From Faecalimonas sp. (GTDB lineage: Bacteria; Bacillota; Clostridia; Lachnospirales; Lachnospiraceae), in the NCBI GenBank assembly GCA_029264305.1, contig JARICA010000008.1, positions 124,001 to 188,000 of the forward strand: a stretch of DNA of 64,000 nt. Reading direction: 5' to 3'. The first letter of the stretch is position 1. Every line of letters starts with the position of its first letter. Made by a program: the position numbers and the translations under genes. The notes under the pieces are model-generated. The model saw only the letters and a program-made list of their open reading frames with translations, did no database searches and was not told the DNA's origin. Of this stretch, positions 1-8,122 are shown one piece after another.

Positions 1-1
1 C

Positions 2-226
2 TTATCGCCAGAATATAGTTTAGTAGAATGGAAAATACCTAGCAAGTGGGCAGGAAAGACTCTATTGGAATTGCGTATAAGAGAGAGAAAAGGAATTAAT
101 GTTGTTGGGATTATTCATGATGGAAAGGTGAATCTTTCTTTTGAGCCAACCGAACCACTTCCAGAAGAAGGAATTATTATTTTGATTGGTTCAAATAAGG
201 TATTACAGAAACTAAAAGAGGAGTAA
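2..226 (+). CDS. TrkA/KtrA-type K+ uptake regulatory subunit, C-terminal fragment
   Basis: Only the last 74 codons are present; the gene is cut by the left window edge, and an open frame runs from base 2 to the TAA at 224-226. The translated tail (LSPEYSLVEWKIPSKWAGKT... INVVGI ... PLPEEGIIILIGSNK) has the layout of an RCK_C/TrkA_C domain, the ligand-binding half of cytosolic RCK proteins that gate TrkH/KtrB potassium channels. The stop lies 4 nt before the next ATG, and its GAGGAGTAAGG end doubles as that gene's ribosome site, so the two genes are co-transcribed. The NAD-binding half is not visible, so subtype (TrkA or KtrA) stays open. Confidence 0.75.
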   Translation, partial: LSPEYSLVEWKIPSKWAGKTLLELRIRERKGINVVGIIHDGKVNLSFEPTEPLPEEGIIILIGSNKVLQKLKEE

Positions 227-230
227 GGAC

Positions 231-1004
231 ATGATTACAAGTACAAGCAATGGGCAAGTAAAAGAATTGCTACAATTGCAAAAGAAGAGTAAGGTGAGGA
301 ATGAAAGAAATATTTTTGTTGTTGAGGGTATAAAAATGTTTCTTGAAGCACCAAGAAATCGTATTGAAAAGGTGTTTATTTCTGAAACACTATTTAATAA
401 GAAGAAACAGGAATTAGATTTAGAGGGATTAAAAGTAGAGATTTTGTCGGATAAAGTATTTTCGTATGTGTCAGATACGAAAACACCACAAGGAATTTTG
501 TGTATAGTTAGACAAAAAAAGACAAAACTGGAAGAAATTTTCAGACAAAAACAAGCTCATTTAATGATTTTAGAAAATTTGCAGGATCCGGGGAATTTGG
601 GAACAATTGTCAGAACGGCAGAAGGGGCTGGTGTGAGTGGAATTATTCTAAGTAAAGATTGTGTGGATATTTATAATCCCAAAACAATTCGGTCTACAAT
701 GGGGTCCATTTATCGTATGCCATTTTTGTATGTAGAAAATTTAGAAAAGACAATTGAAGAAGTGAAAAAACAGAAGATTAAAGTGTATGCAGCACATTTG
801 CAAGGAAAAAATAATTATGATGAAGAAAATTACAAAAGTGGATGTGCTTTTTTGATTGGCAATGAAGGAAATGGATTGAGTCAAGAAATCGCAGAAATGG
901 CTGATATTTGGGTGAAAATCCGTATGCATGGGCAAGTGGAATCTTTGAATGCGGCAATTGCTTCGTCGATATTGATGTTCGAGGTGTGTAGACAGAGACG
1001 ATAA
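231..1004 (+). CDS. TrmH/SpoU-family RNA 2'-O-ribose methyltransferase
   Basis: A 257-residue SPOUT-class enzyme predicted to transfer methyl from S-adenosylmethionine to a ribose 2'-OH of rRNA or tRNA in the cytoplasm. An N-terminal substrate-binding domain (about 1-95) precedes the trefoil-knot SpoU domain. The three family motifs are visible: NLQDPGNLGTIVRTAEGAG near residue 120, LIGNEGNGLS near 208, and the knot motif VESLNAAIASSILMFE near the C-terminus. Length matches the RlmB/TsnR-like group. It follows the TrkA-type gene by 4 nt, a neighbour pair I recall from Lachnospiraceae. The exact target nucleotide cannot be read from sequence. ATG 231 is supported by the upstream GAGGAGTAAGG. 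Confidence 0.9.
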   Translation: MITSTSNGQVKELLQLQKKSKVRNERNIFVVEGIKMFLEAPRNRIEKVFISETLFNKKKQELDLEGLKVEILSDKVFSYVSDTKTPQGILCIVRQKKTKLEEIFRQKQAHLMILENLQDPGNLGTIVRTAEGAGVSGIILSKDCVDIYNPKTIRSTMGSIYRMPFLYVENLEKTIEEVKKQKIKVYAAHLQGKNNYDEENYKSGCAFLIGNEGNGLSQEIAEMADIWVKIRMHGQVESLNAAIASSILMFEVCRQRR

Positions 1005-1022
1005 TTTTTTTAGACATGGGGG

Positions 1023-1051
1023 TTGACAAGAAAATCTTTTAGTGTTAGTAT
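1023..1051 (+). promoter_or_regulatory. Candidate sigma-A promoter P1 of the cell-wall hydrolase gene
   Basis: TTGACA (1023-1028), 17-nt spacer, TAGTAT (1046-1051). It starts just after the methyltransferase stop codon. If used, the WalR-like box lies inside its transcribed leader. Confidence 0.5.
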
Positions 1052-1066
1052 GCTCCAAGACAGATT

Positions 1067-1083
1067 TGTAACAAAATTGTAAC
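1067..1083 (+). promoter_or_regulatory. WalR (YycF)-type operator
   Basis: TGTAAC-AAAAT-TGTAAC is an exact match to the published WalR consensus TGTWAH-N5-TGTWAH. A TATAAT (1112-1117) follows 28 nt after the second half-site, which puts the box around -40 to -57 of that promoter, a position typical for activation. The gene served encodes a peptidoglycan hydrolase, the classic WalR target type. No walR gene lies in the window. Confidence 0.55.
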
Positions 1084-1111
1084 AAATCGTAATTAAAACG
1101 CATTATTTGGG

Positions 1112-1117
1112 TATAAT
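1112..1117 (+). promoter_or_regulatory. Candidate -10 element P2 of the cell-wall hydrolase gene
   Basis: TATAAT without a good -35 at 17 nt upstream, as expected of an activator-dependent promoter. It lies 49 nt before the ATG at 1161. Confidence 0.45.
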
Positions 1118-1160
1118 AATATTAACAAATCAAACCAGATAATGACTCAGGAGGTTATAT

Positions 1161-2198
1161 ATGAAACGAGAGATTATGAAAGTGACTGCATGTCTTTTAC
1201 TTACAACTTGTCTTGTAATTCCAGCGGTATTTACAAGTGAAGCAGCAGATGCACAATCAGAAACTCAAGGGATTGTAGAACTATTAGGGGATAAGCCAGT
1301 GTTAGATGATATTACTGTTAGTTTACCAGAGGTTGCAGCTGTTGCGGTAGAAACACAGGAATTTAATCAGAAAGCATTAGCAAACACAGACGGAGAAATG
1401 TCAATTTATGCAGAAGCAAATGAAAATAGCGAATTAGTTGGAAAGGTATATCGCAATACAATTATGAACATTGAAGAAGCAGGGGAGATGTGGTCTAAAG
1501 TTTCTTCAGGTGATGTGGTAGGATATATAAAAAATGATTATCTTGTACTTGGGACAAAAGCAGTGGAAAGAGCGAAATCAGTCTGTCCAGCTAAAACTAC
1601 AGTAAATGGAAAAGAATATTCTGTTGTAGGAACAGACGGAAAACAGTTAACATTAAAAGGGGCAGATAATGCACAGCTCACTGTTTCTGTAAATGAAGCA
1701 AAGGTTACAAGAAATACGCAGAATGGAAAGACTATGAAGCAAATTGCGGAAGAGGAAGCAAGAAAGAAAGCTGAGGAAGCAAAGAGAAAGGCTGAAGAAG
1801 AGGCAAAGAGAAAAAAAGCTGAACAAGCAGCTGCTTCACAGAAAAGAAATGCACCAATGTCCGTATCAACAAGTGATAGAGATTTAATGGCAGCAATTAT
1901 TTACTGCGAAGCAGGAATAGAACCATATCAAGGAAAAGTTGCAGTTGGAGCTGTTATTATGAATCGTGTAAGAAGTGGAAGATTTCCAAATACAATCTCA
2001 GGTGTGATTTATCAAAGAGGACAATTTGGTCCAGCGATTACAGGAAAATTAGGTCGTGTACTTGCGTCTGGAAAAGCAACAGCAGAATGTTATAAAGCAG
2101 CTGATGCAGCGTTAGCAGGAGAAAATCCAATTGGAAATCGTTTATTCTTTGGAAATGGAAATACAGGATATAAAATTGGAAGTCATTACTTCCATTAA
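1161..2198 (+). CDS. Secreted SH3-domain cell-wall hydrolase, SleB/Hydrolase_2 type
   Basis: 345 residues, exported. A signal peptide (about 1-29, ending at SEA) leads to an SH3b-like domain (about 73-127, 'MSIYAEANENSELVGKVYRNT'), a highly charged Lys/Glu/Ala coiled segment (about 196-226), and a C-terminal Hydrolase_2 domain starting at 'DLMAAIIYCEAGIEPYQGK'. The Glu of YCEAG is the presumed catalytic acid of this lytic-transglycosylase-like family, which cuts peptidoglycan. Family members act in spore germination (SleB, CwlJ) or in vegetative wall turnover; SH3 plus coil and the WalR-type box upstream favour a vegetative role, but that is inference. The ATG at 1161 has CAGGAGG 8 nt upstream. 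A hairpin terminator follows. Confidence 0.88.
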   Translation: MKREIMKVTACLLLTTCLVIPAVFTSEAADAQSETQGIVELLGDKPVLDDITVSLPEVAAVAVETQEFNQKALANTDGEMSIYAEANENSELVGKVYRNTIMNIEEAGEMWSKVSSGDVVGYIKNDYLVLGTKAVERAKSVCPAKTTVNGKEYSVVGTDGKQLTLKGADNAQLTVSVNEAKVTRNTQNGKTMKQIAEEEARKKAEEAKRKAEEEAKRKKAEQAAASQKRNAPMSVSTSDRDLMAAIIYCEAGIEPYQGKVAVGAVIMNRVRSGRFPNTISGVIYQRGQFGPAITGKLGRVLASGKATAECYKAADAALAGENPIGNRLFFGNGNTGYKIGSHYFH

Positions 2199-2213
2199 AA
2201 ATAAAGGTGAAAC

Positions 2214-2250
2214 AAGAGGTTAGTTCAATTTTGAACTGACCTCTTATTCT
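2214..2250 (+). terminator. Rho-independent terminator after the cell-wall hydrolase gene
   Basis: AAGAGGTTAGTTCAA / TTGAACTGACCTCTT stem, 15 bp with one G-T pair and a 2-nt loop. The following T tract is short (ATTCTTTAG). Confidence 0.7.
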
Positions 2251-2333
2251 TTAGAAATCTTTAGAATTTTATTTCTCTTCTTTCAGAAAAAGTATTGTAG
2301 AATAGATATATCAAAAATGAAGGTGGGATCATT

Positions 2334-2777
2334 ATGAAGAATTATAGAAAAGCAATAGTAGCTGTTTTTAATATCTTAAGACGTTATCTCTGCTTTGCAG
2401 CGGCGGATGTTATATTAGGAGATGGGACTTCATTATTACAACCGTCGACAAAAACAGAATATATTTTGGCAGGATTAGCTGTATTTGTTTCTGGTATAAT
2501 AGAGTATGAATATTGGAAAGCACGAGAAAGTGATAGAGGATCTTCACTTTTAGAAGTTCCGAAAAATTTAAAACAAAAAATAATTTTCAGTATTTGGGTT
2601 TTGATGAAAGTTTTATATAATTATCTTATTATCGGAGCATTGCAAATTATTTTTCTAAAAAATGACAGTTTTTTAAAACCAGATATAAAGGGTGAATATT
2701 TTACGGTATGCATTATTATTTTATGCTTCTTTATAATTACATATTTTTACCAGAGAAAGAAAAGGGATATGGTATAA
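2334..2777 (+). CDS. Small polytopic membrane protein, unknown function
   Basis: 147 residues with about four hydrophobic segments (near 5-30, 45-65, 80-110 and 120-142) and a basic C-terminus (YFYQRKKRDMV), so an integral membrane protein with the tail inside. I do not recognise a family. AAGGTGGG lies 7 nt upstream of the ATG. It stops 28 nt before the chosen start of the response regulator and may form an operon with that two-component system, so a sensing or immunity-type role is conceivable, but nothing in the sequence shows it. Confidence 0.6.
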   Translation: MKNYRKAIVAVFNILRRYLCFAAADVILGDGTSLLQPSTKTEYILAGLAVFVSGIIEYEYWKARESDRGSSLLEVPKNLKQKIIFSIWVLMKVLYNYLIIGALQIIFLKNDSFLKPDIKGEYFTVCIIILCFFIITYFYQRKKRDMV

Positions 2778-2778
2778 T
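2770..2778 (+). promoter_or_regulatory. Extended -10 promoter before the response regulator
   Basis: TGGTATAAT (TG-N-TATAAT) spans the last codons of the upstream gene. Transcription from here would begin near 2785, leaving a short leader to the ATG at 2806, which argues against a start at 2779. Confidence 0.4.
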
Positions 2779-2805
2779 ATGAAAAAAGCGAAAGAAGGGG
2801 AGCAT

Positions 2806-3525
2806 ATGCGGAGAAGTAAAATCATGGTTGTCGATGATGATGCAGATATTCGTCAGGCATTAAGAGTGCTGTTAGAAAAGGAAAACTACGAGGTGGAAGA
2901 AGCGGATAATGGGGAAACAGCATTGGAATTATTGGACGAAACAGTTGACTTGATGATTTTGGATATAATGATGCCTGGAAAGGATGGACTTGCTACTTGT
3001 AAAAAAGTGAGAGAAACATATACATTTCCGATTTTATTTCTTACTGCGAAAACAACAGAAAATGACAAATATATGGGATTTTCAAGTGGTGGAGATGATT
3101 ATCTGACAAAGCCCTTTTCTCAAATAGAAATTTTATCGAGAATTTCAGCGATGTTAAGGAGATATTGTATTTATCAAGGGAAAAGGGTGGAAGAAAACTA
3201 TATTTGTATTAAAGATTTACGGATTGATAAAACTGTATCTTGTGTTTATCAAGGGGAAAGAGAAATTCTTCTTACTAATACAGAGTATGAACTGTTACTT
3301 TTTATGGCAAAGAATCCTAACAAAGTTTTTACACTTGAAGAATTATATGAGAATATATGGAATGAACCATATCACTTTTCTGTGAATGCTACTGTGATGG
3401 TGCATATCCGAAATTTGAGACGTAAGTTACATGATACATCACAGGCATCTAAATATATTAAAAATATTTGGGGAAAGGGTTATGCGATTACTGATGAAAG
3501 AAATGAGAAAAAAGTATCTAAATAG
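2806..3525 (+). CDS. OmpR/VanR-family response regulator
   Basis: 240 residues from ATG 2806, which has AAGAAGGGG just upstream. The ORF-track start at 2779 lies against a -10 element and lacks a ribosome site. The receiver domain (about 1-115) shows the acidic pocket 'VVDDDADIR', the phospho-acceptor in 'LMILDIMMPGKDG', and the switch Lys in 'DDYLTKPFS'. A winged-helix DNA-binding domain follows (about 140-235: 'TNTEYELLLFMAKNPNKVFT', 'VHIRNLRRKLHD', 'WGKGYAI'). Closest in style to VanR-type regulators of Clostridia. It overlaps the kinase gene by 44 nt, so the two are translationally coupled. Target genes are unknown; no vancomycin-resistance genes are nearby. Confidence 0.92.
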   Translation: MRRSKIMVVDDDADIRQALRVLLEKENYEVEEADNGETALELLDETVDLMILDIMMPGKDGLATCKKVRETYTFPILFLTAKTTENDKYMGFSSGGDDYLTKPFSQIEILSRISAMLRRYCIYQGKRVEENYICIKDLRIDKTVSCVYQGEREILLTNTEYELLLFMAKNPNKVFTLEELYENIWNEPYHFSVNATVMVHIRNLRRKLHDTSQASKYIKNIWGKGYAITDERNEKKVSK

Positions 3526-4798
3526 AGAGTTGTTCGTTTTGAGTCTGTTATCTTTTGGTATTTCTATATTTGTGTATGTTCTTCTTCTTTTTTCTTCTTC
3601 ATATTTCATTACAAGGTATTATAATACAGCGGAACATATCGAAAAGTTAGAAAAGAAATATGTTGAAGACTTGCAAAATTACATTACGAGAGAAAAAATT
3701 ACTGTTCAGAGCATTGGAAAAATTGATGATTGGGTATTTGACAAGGAAGATGTATTTCTTAAAATTTTTGTAAAGGGAAACATTATTTATGATGCCATGT
3801 ATGGACAAACAGATAACATTGTCGATGGAATAGAAAAAAGAGAACATTTTGGGAGAATGAAGAATTATGAATTGATATTAGGTTTAGAAAAGGCGGAGGT
3901 AGTTCTGTTTTGTTATGATTTTTCGGCAGAAAATTATGCGATGTATATTTCTCTGTTTACTTCTTTCCTTGTTTTCTTTATCGTTATGGTAGTTGGGGTT
4001 CGTAGGAAAATCACATATCTTGTTACAATACAGAAAGAACTGAATATGCTGTTGGAAGATTTAGATTGTTCTGTGAGCCTGTGGGGCAATGATGAGATTA
4101 CAGATGTGGCTCGAGGTATAGATGCGTTGAGATTATCAGTTAAAGAGAAAATGGAAAAAGAGAAAATGGCCTATGAAGCGAACCAGCGTTTAATCGCTTC
4201 CCTTTCTCATGATATTAAAACACCGCTGACAACTGTGATTGCGTACTTAGAGTTAGTGAAAAGTGGGGAATATGAAGATGAGAAATTGCGTAAATATGTT
4301 GGGATTTCTTTAGACAAGGCAAATCACTTAAAAGAATTGACAAATGAACTGTTTGAACATTTTCTTCTCCATGGCGGAGAAGAGCAAGTTATTTTTGAAC
4401 AGGTAAACGGAAATGAATTGATTATGCAATTGTTTGAGGAAAATTTATTTGATTTGGAAATGCAGGGGGCAGATATACGACGGGATGTAAGTGATATTAC
4501 ATCAACTTTAGAAGTGAATGTTCGTTTTGTGTATAGACTTTTTCATAATTTGTTTTCTAATTTGGAAAAGTACGGGGATTTTTCTAAGCCAATTTTTATT
4601 CGCTATGCAGTGGAAAATAATTATCTTGTACTTTCTATGCAGAATACAAAAGCGAAAAAGCAAGATCAAAGAGAATCAGCAAAAATAGGATTGCATAATT
4701 GTGCTGCAATTATGGAAAAACATAAAGGGACATTTGAAGTAGTAGAGAACGATAATATATTTTGTATCAGACTTGCTTTTCCGATAATTAAAACATAA
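3482..4798 (+). CDS. VanS-like sensor histidine kinase
   Basis: About 439 residues from ATG 3482 (GGGGAAAGGG upstream); the track start at 3431 sits deep in the regulator gene. Two membrane segments (about 17-40 and 160-185) flank a roughly 110-residue extracellular sensor region. The HisKA domain carries the phospho-accepting His in 'ASLSHDIKTPLTTVIAYLEL'. The ATPase domain has an N-box (VYRLFHNLFSNLEKYG) and a divergent glycine box ('AKIGLHNCAAIMEKHKG'), a pattern seen in VanS-type kinases of Clostridia. It phosphorylates the upstream regulator. The ligand cannot be inferred; the sensor region resembles nothing I can name. Confidence 0.88.
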   Translation: MRLLMKEMRKKYLNRELFVLSLLSFGISIFVYVLLLFSSSYFITRYYNTAEHIEKLEKKYVEDLQNYITREKITVQSIGKIDDWVFDKEDVFLKIFVKGNIIYDAMYGQTDNIVDGIEKREHFGRMKNYELILGLEKAEVVLFCYDFSAENYAMYISLFTSFLVFFIVMVVGVRRKITYLVTIQKELNMLLEDLDCSVSLWGNDEITDVARGIDALRLSVKEKMEKEKMAYEANQRLIASLSHDIKTPLTTVIAYLELVKSGEYEDEKLRKYVGISLDKANHLKELTNELFEHFLLHGGEEQVIFEQVNGNELIMQLFEENLFDLEMQGADIRRDVSDITSTLEVNVRFVYRLFHNLFSNLEKYGDFSKPIFIRYAVENNYLVLSMQNTKAKKQDQRESAKIGLHNCAAIMEKHKGTFEVVENDNIFCIRLAFPIIKT

Positions 4799-4813
4799 TA
4801 GTTATAATTTTTA

Positions 4814-4842
4814 TTGAAAAACAAAATAAAATATAGTAATAT
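4814..4842 (+). promoter_or_regulatory. Promoter of the SPFH gene
   Basis: TTGAAA (4814-4819), 17-nt spacer, TAATAT (4837-4842), in the 87-nt gap after the kinase stop. Confidence 0.55.
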
Positions 4843-4885
4843 AAAAAACAACAACAATATTTTCAGAAAATAAGGAGGGGTTTCT

Positions 4886-5836
4886 ATGTATTACGAAAAT
4901 AGTGGCATAGGAATGGGAGCAATTATTGGAATTGCTTTATTAATTTTAGTTATACTAATATTGGTTTCCTGCATTAAGGTTGTCACACAGGCGCAGGCAT
5001 TAGTTGTAGAACGATTGGGAGCATATCAAGCAACTTGGGGCGTAGGTTTACATTTTAAAATACCGATTATTGAGCGCGTAGCAAGAAAGGTAGATTTAAA
5101 AGAGCAGGTAGCTGATTTTCCACCACAGCCTGTTATTACAAAAGATAATGTTACAATGAGAATAGATACAGTTGTATTTTATCAAATTACAGATCCAAAG
5201 CTTTTTTGTTATGGAGTAGCAAATCCACTTATGGCAATTGAAAATCTTACAGCGACAACACTTCGTAATATTATTGGTGATTTGGAATTAGATGAAACAC
5301 TTACTTCCAGAGAGACAATCAATGCGAAAATGAGATCTTCACTTGATGTGGCAACAGATCCATGGGGAATTAAAGTAAATAGAGTAGAGTTGAAAAATAT
5401 TATTCCTCCAGCTGCTATTCAAGATGCAATGGAAAAACAGATGAAAGCAGAGCGTGAAAGACGTGAATCAATTCTTCGTGCAGAAGGAGAAAAGAAATCT
5501 ACAATTCTTGTTGCAGAAGGAAATAAAGAATCTGCGATTCTTGATGCTGAAGCAGAAAAACAAGCAGCAATTTTAAGAGCTGAGGCACAGAAAGAAAAAA
5601 TGATTAAAGAAGCTGAAGGACAGGCAGAAGCAATTTTGAAAGTACAGCAGGCCAATGCAGATGGTATTCGCTTCTTGAAAGAAGCAGGAGCAGATGAAGC
5701 TGTATTAACAATGAAGAGTTTAGAAGCTTTTGCAAAAGCAGCAGACGGAAAAGCAACAAAGATTATTATTCCATCAGAAATCCAAAGCATTGCAGGATTG
5801 GTTAAATCTGTGACAGAAATTGGATCAGAAAAATAA
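4886..5836 (+). CDS. SPFH/Band 7 membrane scaffold protein, stomatin/QmcA-like
   Basis: 316 residues. One N-terminal membrane anchor (about 9-29) is followed by the Band 7 domain (about 30-190: 'VVERLGAYQATWGVGLHFKIP', 'VVFYQITDP', 'TTLRNIIGDLELDETLTSRE'). A long Ala/Glu/Lys helical segment (about 190-265, repeated 'AEGEKKSTILVAEGNKESAIL') is the oligomerising coil of the family. SPFH proteins form large membrane-bound rings and are linked to membrane domains and control of membrane proteases. There is no NfeD-like partner here. AAGGAGG lies 7 nt upstream of the ATG. Monocistronic, with its own promoter and terminator. Confidence 0.92.
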   Translation: MYYENSGIGMGAIIGIALLILVILILVSCIKVVTQAQALVVERLGAYQATWGVGLHFKIPIIERVARKVDLKEQVADFPPQPVITKDNVTMRIDTVVFYQITDPKLFCYGVANPLMAIENLTATTLRNIIGDLELDETLTSRETINAKMRSSLDVATDPWGIKVNRVELKNIIPPAAIQDAMEKQMKAERERRESILRAEGEKKSTILVAEGNKESAILDAEAEKQAAILRAEAQKEKMIKEAEGQAEAILKVQQANADGIRFLKEAGADEAVLTMKSLEAFAKAADGKATKIIIPSEIQSIAGLVKSVTEIGSEK

Positions 5837-5845
5837 GTATATAAA

Positions 5846-5879
5846 GAAAGGGGTATGTTTAGCATATCCCTTTTGTTGT
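5846..5879 (+). terminator. Terminator after the SPFH gene
   Basis: AAAGGGGTATG / CATATCCCTTTT stem with a short loop and TTTTGTTGT. Confidence 0.65.
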
Positions 5880-5904
5880 ATGTGCATATATAAGGAGGTT
5901 TGAA

Positions 5905-7788
5905 ATGAAGCCGGTGATTGATTTAGATAAAGAATATGCAATTATGTTAGATGGAGGAGGAGCAAGAGGAGCATATCAGATTGGAGCATGGAAAGCATTA
6001 CGGGAGGCAGGAGTGAAAATCAATGCAGTGGCAGGGACGTCTGTAGGGGCGTTGAATGGAGCTTTCATTTGTATGGATGATGTGGAAAAAGCTGAGAAAG
6101 TGTGGAGTGAGATTACATTTTCAAAAGTCATGGACGTGGATGATATATGGATGGAAAAATTATTCAAAAAGGAAAATGCTTTGACAGAAGTATTAAGAGA
6201 ACTATGGAAGATAGTGTCTGAAGGTGGAGTTGATGTGACGCCTCTTCGGGAGTTGATTCATAAAAATATTGATGAGAAAAAAATACGTGAATCTGGAAAA
6301 GAATACTATATTATGACATTTTCTGTGACAGATATGAAAGAATTAGATTTAAGTATAAAAGATATTTCAGAGGGGTTATTGGAGGATTTTTTATTAGCGA
6401 GTGCATATCTGATCGGATTTAAAAATGAAAAATTACATGGAAAAACCTATATTGATGGAGGGGTAATCAATAATGTACCATTAGGTTCCCTTGTAAATCG
6501 GGGGTATAAAGACATTATTCAAATTCGTATTTTTGGACCAGGAAGAGAACCTAAAGTACATCTTACAGAAGATATACAGGTATATAAAATTTTGCCCCAT
6601 GTAAAATTGGGAAGTATTATTGAGTTTGATAAAAAAAGAAGTAAACAAAATATAAAAATAGGATATTATGATGCACAGAGAATGCTTTATGGATTGAAAG
6701 GAAGCATTTACTATATTGAACAAACACAAGAAGAATGCTATTATAAAACGAGAATTTTGCGCTTGTCAGAAAAAGAACGCCTGGAAACAGCTTTTGAACT
6801 TCGTATGGGAGTGGGGTATACAGAAGAGGAATTGTATTTGACGATGTTGGAAGCCAGTGCAAAATTATTACATATACAAAAGTATAGGATATATACCGAA
6901 GAAGAATTATATGAGCAGATTTGTACGCGATATAAATGGAGAAAAGAACAGAAAGAATTTCCTAAATTTGTTTCATTACTTGTAAGAATAGGAAGGGATT
7001 ATGTGACGGATTTGATGAAAATAAATACAAAATGGGCAGGAAATACAATATATTCGTATGAGGAAATTGATTCCACCAATACTGAAGCATTGCGTTTGGC
7101 AGAAAAGAAGGAAAAACATGGAACTCTTGTGATAGCAAAAAAACAATATGCAGGACGAGGGAGAAGAGGAAGAATTTGGGAGTCTGAAGAGGAAGAAAAT
7201 ATTTATATGTCTCTTTTGTTACGCCCAAAGTTTTCGGCTGATTTGGCTCCAATGCTTACTTTAGTCATGGCATATAGTGTAGCGAAGGTTTTGCGTGAAC
7301 AGGAAGGTTTAGATGTAAAGATTAAGTGGCCAAATGATCTGGTTATTGGGAAAAAGAAAATTTGTGGTATTCTTACCGAGATGAAAATGGAAGAAAAAAA
7401 TATTTCGTCGGTAATCATAGGAGTCGGAATCAATGTAAATATGGAAAAATTTCCGGTAGAGCTTCGAGACAAAGCGACGTCTCTTAAAAATGAAAGTGGA
7501 AGAAAGTTTTCTTGTACAGATTTGATTGCAAAGATTATGGAATGCTTTGAAAAAAAATATGATTGCTTTTCAGAGGTGAAAGATGTATCTTTTATTAAAG
7601 AAGAATACAATGAAATGTTAATAAATTGTGGGAAAGAAGTACGTATTTTGGAACCACAGAATGAATATGAGGCAATTGCCATAGGGATCAATGAAAAAGG
7701 TGAATTGCTTGTAGAGAAAGAAACCGGAAAAATTGAGAATGTTTTTGCGGGAGAAGTTTCAGTGAGAGGAATGTATGAATATGTATAA
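5905..7788 (+). CDS. Fusion protein: patatin-like phospholipase + biotin-protein ligase (BirA)
   Basis: 627 residues in one uninterrupted frame. Residues about 8-300 are a patatin-like lipase: oxyanion loop GGGARG (17-22), nucleophile elbow GTSVG (Ser46) and the dyad Asp in 'YIDGGVINNVP' (about 182). After a roughly 60-residue linker, residues 375-627 are a biotin ligase: 'DSTNTEA', the biotinyl-AMP loop 'AGRGRRGRIWES', 'KWPNDLVIGKKKICGIL', 'VGIGVNVN'-like 'IGVGINVN', and the C-terminal SH3-like cap ('VFAGEVSVRG'). The N-terminal DNA-binding domain of repressor-type BirA is absent, so it should biotinylate carboxylase carrier protein without acting as a regulator. Joining acyl-lipid hydrolysis to biotin loading of acetyl-CoA carboxylase is suggestive of lipid metabolism, but that link is inference. 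It overlaps the next gene by 14 nt. Confidence 0.9.
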   Translation: MKPVIDLDKEYAIMLDGGGARGAYQIGAWKALREAGVKINAVAGTSVGALNGAFICMDDVEKAEKVWSEITFSKVMDVDDIWMEKLFKKENALTEVLRELWKIVSEGGVDVTPLRELIHKNIDEKKIRESGKEYYIMTFSVTDMKELDLSIKDISEGLLEDFLLASAYLIGFKNEKLHGKTYIDGGVINNVPLGSLVNRGYKDIIQIRIFGPGREPKVHLTEDIQVYKILPHVKLGSIIEFDKKRSKQNIKIGYYDAQRMLYGLKGSIYYIEQTQEECYYKTRILRLSEKERLETAFELRMGVGYTEEELYLTMLEASAKLLHIQKYRIYTEEELYEQICTRYKWRKEQKEFPKFVSLLVRIGRDYVTDLMKINTKWAGNTIYSYEEIDSTNTEALRLAEKKEKHGTLVIAKKQYAGRGRRGRIWESEEEENIYMSLLLRPKFSADLAPMLTLVMAYSVAKVLREQEGLDVKIKWPNDLVIGKKKICGILTEMKMEEKNISSVIIGVGINVNMEKFPVELRDKATSLKNESGRKFSCTDLIAKIMECFEKKYDCFSEVKDVSFIKEEYNEMLINCGKEVRILEPQNEYEAIAIGINEKGELLVEKETGKIENVFAGEVSVRGMYEYV

Positions 7789-8122
7789 TCAAGAAGAAAA
7801 AACAGTATTGTGTGCATCAAATGCATATGAAAAAAAATATTATTTTAATCCAGATTTTGAGGCACTTCCAAGTAGGATAAAAGATGAATTGAAAATTATG
7901 TGTGTATTGTATACAGAGGAAATTGGAGGAATTCTTGCACTAGAATTTGAAGAAGATGGAACTCTTGTATTTGAAGTATCTTCAGAAGAAAATGATTTTC
8001 TTTATGACGATATCGGAAGTCAATTAAAAATTAAAGAGTTGCAAAGAACAAAAGAGGATTTTCTCCGTTCCTTAGAACTATATTACAAAGTGTTTTGTTT
8101 AGGAGAGGAAATCGGGGAATGA
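7775..8122 (+). CDS. DUF6145-like conserved cytoplasmic protein
   Basis: 115 residues, acidic, with no signal peptide or membrane segment. Features such as 'CASNAYEKKYYFNPDFEALP', 'YTEEIGGILALEFEEDGTL' and 'YDDIGSQLKIKELQR' resemble a small family I recall from Lachnospiraceae (DUF6145); no function is known to me. Its start overlaps the fusion gene by 14 nt (an in-frame ATG at 7781 is also possible) and its TGA overlaps the dusB ATG as ATGA, so all three are translationally coupled. Confidence 0.7.
   Translation: MNMYNQEEKTVLCASNAYEKKYYFNPDFEALPSRIKDELKIMCVLYTEEIGGILALEFEEDGTLVFEVSSEENDFLYDDIGSQLKIKELQRTKEDFLRSLELYYKVFCLGEEIGE

Noticed and set aside
2779-2805. Upstream ATG of the response regulator
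   Set aside because: It coincides with a -10 element and has no ribosome site, while ATG 2806 has a good one.
7203-7826. 207-codon minus-strand ORF
   Set aside because: Antisense to the BirA domain; hydrophobic/Phe-Ser-rich composition typical of shadows of Lys/Glu-rich genes.
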